Source of the DNA: a virus
Virus record (IMG/VR): IMGVR_UViG_3300022658_000327
Coordinates: 1 to 39,517 of that record
Strand: one strand, 5' to 3'
Length of the DNA: 39,517 nucleotides
Shown in pieces: positions 36,641 to 39,517 of this stretch. The notes below the pieces were generated by a model. The model made no database searches. It worked only from the letters and a program-made list of their open reading frames with translations, and was not told the origin of the DNA. Numbering within the stretch: the stretch's first letter is position 1; each line of letters opens with the position of its first letter. A program made the position numbers and the translations under genes.

Positions 36641-37338
36641 CCACCACACCACAAGTCGATCTGGCGGAAGCGCGCAAGCTGGCCAACACCCTGTGGCCGT
36701 TTTCCCCTAGCATACGGAATAACCTATCCATTTCTGCTGACGCCATCCGCGCACTGGCCGACGAGGTAGAGGCGCTGCGCTCACGGTTGGAAGCTCATAC
36801 AAAAGCGGCAAGAGCCTACATGGACACTGTCTACAGAGTTCACGATGCACTCAAAGACGCTGGCTGGCATCCAGGCCGCACGTATGATTTGATTGACGAC
36901 ATCATCAAGGCAAAAGGGAAAGAGTTTTCGTCCATGCAATCCGAACTCGCCGCCCTGAAGGCAGTGGGGCCGGATGTTGACTGGAGCAACAGCGCGACGA
37001 TGCCGACCGAGCTTTGGAAAAATCGCCTGTATTCCATTGCAGATCGCTTGCAGATGGCAGACGGTGCCGTGGCGTATGAGCGATCAGTCGTGCAGAACTT
37101 GCGCGAACAGTTGGAAGCTGTGAAGGCAGTGGGGCCGGATGGATTGCCGCCGTTGCCTGACGAGCGGGATGCGTTCGAGAGCTGGGTGGCCTCGCTGGAA
37201 TCCAGCGACGAGATCAACCTGGAGCGGGCGAAGTTCGGTCCTGGCCTGGAGTACGTTGACACAGTCACTCACGACATGTTCAGCGCATTCAAAGCTGGCC
37301 GCGCAGTCCTTGCACTCGCACAGAAGGGAGGGGAGTGA
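36637..37338 (+). CDS. Coiled-coil phage accessory protein with internal duplication
   Basis: 233 residues. DAIRALADEVEALRSRLEAH opens a coiled coil. LAALKAVGPD (about residue 105) and LEAVKAVGPD (about 165) mark an internal duplication, which is visible in the DNA as GGCAGTGGGGCCGGATG repeats. The last third has DERDAFESWVASLESSDEIN. The function is unknown; its modular make-up is like that of its neighbours. Confidence 0.6.
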   Translation: MTTTPQVDLAEARKLANTLWPFSPSIRNNLSISADAIRALADEVEALRSRLEAHTKAARAYMDTVYRVHDALKDAGWHPGRTYDLIDDIIKAKGKEFSSMQSELAALKAVGPDVDWSNSATMPTELWKNRLYSIADRLQMADGAVAYERSVVQNLREQLEAVKAVGPDGLPPLPDERDAFESWVASLESSDEINLERAKFGPGLEYVDTVTHDMFSAFKAGRAVLALAQKGGE

Positions 37339-37637
37339 TGGACGAGCGCACACTTTTAGTCGTGGCTGCAAAGGCAATCGAAGAGCACGTCGCATGGAAG
37401 GCAAGGAATTCCGCTCGGAAAGCGCTGCGGACCTTCTATAGAAACTACAGCGATGAAACAGGTGAGCGCTTCGATCGAGACGACTGCATTGCTGGCGGAA
37501 TGCATGAAGATGCCGCAGCCTTTGATGCCGTGAGCAACCCTGCGAAAGAAGCTCAACAGAAGCTGACTTCCGCCAGAGCAGCGACCCGCCGAGCCATCGT
37601 CCGGGCCGCAGCAGCCATAGGGGAGAAGATGCCATGA
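37338..37637 (+). CDS. Small hypothetical phage protein
   Basis: 99 residues from the ATG at 37338 (a GTG one codon earlier is possible). RTLLVVAAKAIEEHVAWKAR, then GGMHEDAAAFDAVSNPAKEA is helical; the C-terminus is basic. No family is recognised. TGATG overlap with the preceding gene. Confidence 0.55.
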   Translation: MDERTLLVVAAKAIEEHVAWKARNSARKALRTFYRNYSDETGERFDRDDCIAGGMHEDAAAFDAVSNPAKEAQQKLTSARAATRRAIVRAAAAIGEKMP

Positions 37638-37846
37638 CCTACAAAGTCCATGGATACCTTGACAACAAGCGTGTCATTGATTGGCGAATGGATCACATCC
37701 CCCGTGTTGGGGACACTGTGCGCTTTTCTGGTGATCGTTACAGCAAGGTCACGGAAGTTATCTGGTGTATGGACGAAGACCATGCTGAAGGTCAGCGTGT
37801 CAACATCCGCATGGAGTCTGAAGTTAAGAAAGACGGTGCAGCATGA
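37634..37846 (+). CDS. Small hypothetical phage protein
   Basis: 70 residues. TYKVHGYLDNKRVIDWRMDH, RVGDTVRFSGDRYSKVTEVI and QRVNIRMESEVKK give a small all-beta barrel-like pattern. It overlaps both neighbours by 4 bp. Function unknown. Confidence 0.55.
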   Translation: MTYKVHGYLDNKRVIDWRMDHIPRVGDTVRFSGDRYSKVTEVIWCMDEDHAEGQRVNIRMESEVKKDGAA

Positions 37847-38148
37847 CCACCAGAGACGAAACCATCCAACTGGCACGGCAGGCAGGCTTCAGAACAGGCA
37901 AGCTGGATTACGCCCATGGAGTTGGTTCGATGCCGTTTGTTGAGCCTGTGACTTCTGGTGACGTGCTTCCACAGCTTGAACAATTCGCCACCCTACTCCA
38001 AACCAAAGACCGAGAGGTGATACGGCAGTTGGGGGAGGCGCTGACCGAAATGATGGAGTACGCCGGGATCATCGAAGAACGCTGCGACAGCATCGCAACC
38101 AACAAAGCCCGCGCTGCCCTGCTTGCGGCTAAACCCTATATGGAGTGA
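37843..38148 (+). CDS. Small hypothetical phage accessory protein
   Basis: 101 residues. TIQLARQAGFRTGKLDYAHG opens with a motif (ARQAGF) shared by many phage accessory genes; LEQFATLLQTKDREVIRQLG and a helical end follow. No function is recognised. It is followed 3 bp later by the next gene. Confidence 0.55.
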   Translation: MTTRDETIQLARQAGFRTGKLDYAHGVGSMPFVEPVTSGDVLPQLEQFATLLQTKDREVIRQLGEALTEMMEYAGIIEERCDSIATNKARAALLAAKPYME

Positions 38149-38151
38149 GAG

Positions 38152-38424
38152 ATGGAAACGAAACACACACCAGGGCCTTGGTTGCACCGAGGCAAGAGTG
38201 ACAGCATACACCGGCCTTCAGAAACGCATCCTTATGGAGAGTTGATCTTTCAATTCCATGATGAGAATGGGCCTAGTGACGCTGACCTTGCGTTGATCTT
38301 GGCAGCGCCTGAGCTTCTGGAGGCACTCCTAGATTGTCGTAGGGCACTCGAAATTGCAAACTTCACCCAGGAGCTTGCGGTTCTCAATGCCGTTGTTGCC
38401 AAAGCCACGGGAGAGCAGTCATGA
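38152..38424 (+). CDS. HTPGPW-family phage protein
   Basis: 90 residues. KHTPGPWLHRG near the start and ADLALILAAPELLEALLDCR in the middle are the two marks of a very common small phage protein family, with no known function. The helix with APELLEAL may pair with other accessory proteins. Its stop overlaps the next ATG. Confidence 0.75.
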   Translation: METKHTPGPWLHRGKSDSIHRPSETHPYGELIFQFHDENGPSDADLALILAAPELLEALLDCRRALEIANFTQELAVLNAVVAKATGEQS

Positions 38425-38873
38425 CAGACACCCTACCACCACTGATGACGGATGCGACAGTCGTTCACGTCTACAAGACCAAGGTGTGGATCGAGGACGA
38501 CATGATGGGCTCGCGCCACGTCATGCTCCAGCATGAGACATGCGAGCCTTTCACCTACTGCTCGTTCCACTACGACTATGCCTACACCAGCAATGCAGGC
38601 ACTCACTCCGCAGCAACCGCTATGGCTCTGTCTCTTGGCGCCACTGAGCCCGTCGAGCATCGGACGCGCGAACTGAAGTGGACGAAGCAAGATGAAGCGA
38701 TTACGCAGGCCATACAGGAAGCCGTAGCAGCAGAGCGGGAGGCTTGCGCAAAGCTGTGCAAATATGTCTACACCGAAGTGACCGATGACCGAGACGGCAT
38801 CGCTGCCCTGTGCGAGGCATACATCAGAGGCCAGCAAACACTGGCAAGCAACGAGCCGGAGCTAGACCTATGA
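38421..38873 (+). CDS. Phage accessory protein with AEREACAKLC motif
   Basis: 150 residues. A beta-rich N-terminal part (ATVVHVYKTKVWIEDDMMGS) precedes HSAATAMALSLGATEP. The segment VAAEREACAKLC is a motif seen at the ends of many phage early proteins, here followed by AALCEAYIRGQQ. No enzyme motif is seen. It overlaps its neighbours by 4 bp on both sides. Confidence 0.6.
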   Translation: MTDTLPPLMTDATVVHVYKTKVWIEDDMMGSRHVMLQHETCEPFTYCSFHYDYAYTSNAGTHSAATAMALSLGATEPVEHRTRELKWTKQDEAITQAIQEAVAAEREACAKLCKYVYTEVTDDRDGIAALCEAYIRGQQTLASNEPELDL

Positions 38874-38968
38874 AATCAGCAATTTACATCTGTTCAGGGA
38901 CCGCTCTTTGCTGCTTTGGCAGCCCACTGGCAGGAGCGATGTTGATCGTCTTCGGAATCATTTTGTAA
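38870..38968 (+). CDS. 32-residue hydrophobic peptide
   Basis: The ATG overlaps the previous stop (ATGA). The peptide has Cys-rich hydrophobic sequence (YICSGTALCCFGSPLAGAML, then IVFGIIL) and would span the membrane. It is short, so translation is likely by coupling but not certain. Confidence 0.45.
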   Translation: MKSAIYICSGTALCCFGSPLAGAMLIVFGIIL

Positions 38969-38989
38969 CCACAGACATAGCCACCTAAG

Positions 38990-39015
38990 CCGCCCACCAG
39001 GGCGGTTTCTTTTTG
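38990..39015 (+). terminator. Terminator upstream of the excisionase-like gene
   Basis: CCGCCC, loop ACCA, GGGCGG, then TTTCTTTTT. The excisionase-like ATG is 12 bp downstream. Confidence 0.85.
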
Positions 39016-39027
39016 GAGAAAACCCAA

Positions 39028-39216
39028 ATGAGCATCACAGCAAACGACCTGATGGGAACGTCAGAGATCGCCAACTTGCTGGGTGTCAGCCGCGCGCATC
39101 TCGTCGACCGGCTGAGCAAACGCCCGGACTTCCCAAAGCCTGCACTCAACCTGAGCCAGCGCCTGCGAAAGTGGCGCAAAGAAGATGTTCTGCGCTGGGC
39201 CGGGCTCAAATCGTGA
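39028..39216 (+). CDS. Excisionase-like / AlpA-type DNA-binding protein
   Basis: 62 residues from the ATG at 39028. LMGTSEIANLLGVSRAHLVD, RLSKRPDFPKP and RKWRKEDVLRWA form the winged helix typical of Xis, AlpA and MerR-type small proteins. It ends opposite the integrase gene, with an 11-bp overlap of the 3' ends. It probably directs excision together with the integrase. Confidence 0.75.
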   Translation: MSITANDLMGTSEIANLLGVSRAHLVDRLSKRPDFPKPALNLSQRLRKWRKEDVLRWAGLKS

Positions 39217-39517
39217 GCGCGATGTCCTCGGCCGTCTCCCGGTAATAGGCTTCGATCAACTGGTTCAGATCCTTGTGGCCGCTGATCTTGGAGAGGCGAA
39301 AGACATCCATCTTCTTAGATAGCCGGGTCAGTGCCGCGGCTCGGCTGTCATGGAAGTGCAGATTCTCAATCAGAAGTCGATCGCGCACCTTGCGGAAAAG
39401 CGTGTCAAGGCTGGCAGAGCTGATCGTGAAAAACGCATCGCGCTCTGCAGCCTTTGCCCAGGTGTCCAGCAATCGCAACAGGCGCAGAGCCTTCTTCGTG
39501 AACGGCACAAACCGCAC
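39206..39517 (-). CDS. Tyrosine integrase, C-terminal part (cut by window edge)
   Basis: The frame is open to the right edge, so the start lies outside. The 103 residues seen carry the catalytic end: HFHDSRAAAL (H-x-x-R), KISGHKDLNQLIEAYY with the SGH motif and the Tyr nucleophile (Tyr91 or Tyr92). The other catalytic Arg and the N-terminal arm-binding domain are beyond the window. It would integrate and excise the phage with the neighbouring excisionase-like protein. The attachment site is not visible here. Confidence 0.85.
   Translation of the reverse strand: MRFVPFTKKALRLLRLLDTWAKAAERDAFFTISSASLDTLFRKVRDRLLIENLHFHDSRAAALTRLSKKMDVFRLSKISGHKDLNQLIEAYYRETAEDIALTI

Noticed and set aside
1-39517. 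CRISPR array or insertion sequence
   Set aside because: No regularly spaced direct repeats and no transposase frame were seen.

Overview
The window looks like most of a temperate phage genome, probably a prophage or induced phage of a betaproteobacterium (Burkholderiales). That host call is an inference from the high GC content, GC-rich third codon positions and the families of its small genes. It carries a CI-type repressor, a Cro-like gene, an excisionase-like gene and the 3' part of a tyrosine integrase (cut by the right edge), so it is a lysogenic phage. The virion module has portal, scaffold, an N4-gp56-type major capsid protein, an adaptor, a nozzle-like protein and a tail fibre, with no tail tube, sheath or tape measure in view. 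This suggests a short-tailed (podovirus-like) particle. No endolysin is present, so part of the late operon must lie left of base 1.

Layout. Bases 1-18536 (minus strand): late genes, read from right to left: small and large terminase, small accessory genes, portal, scaffold, capsid, tail genes, then a holin-like gene and an internal-virion-like protein. Bases 18537-19610: about 1 kb without protein genes, holding a late-type promoter, a tRNA-Asn, a highly structured RNA with a complete hammerhead ribozyme, and terminators. Bases 19609-25739 (minus): the early replication/recombination operon (Cro-like, ribbon-helix-helix-like, replication initiation protein, DNA methyltransferase, RuvC-like resolvase, NinB, HNH/Ref-like proteins), ending in a zinc-finger protein placed where a Q-type antiterminator would be. 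Bases 25811-26892 (plus): CI and a small membrane protein. Bases 27030-38968 (plus): a second early operon with a long structured leader, Bet/YqaJ recombination genes, RdgC, dUTPase and a run of small overlapping genes. Bases 39028-39517: excisionase-like gene and integrase, convergent.

The most interesting material is RNA. A 30-nt hairpin element occurs twice, in the minus-strand late leader and in the plus-strand early operon, with 28/30 identity. The two differences fall on the two partners of one base pair, and both copies are followed by the same 8-bp long-range helix. The late leader also has the hammerhead ribozyme, a tRNA-like cloverleaf with competing helices, and sits directly on the CCA end of the tRNA. 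Five minus-strand promoters share a GGGGAAT block in the spacer. Four of them have intrinsic terminators downstream before the next protein gene, which fits a dispersed Q-like antitermination regulon.

A caution: at least eight genes (including the large terminase) are broken in a way that one missing base each would repair, mostly in short runs of one base. This pattern of deletions only looks more like assembly error than gene decay, and several entries below are affected.
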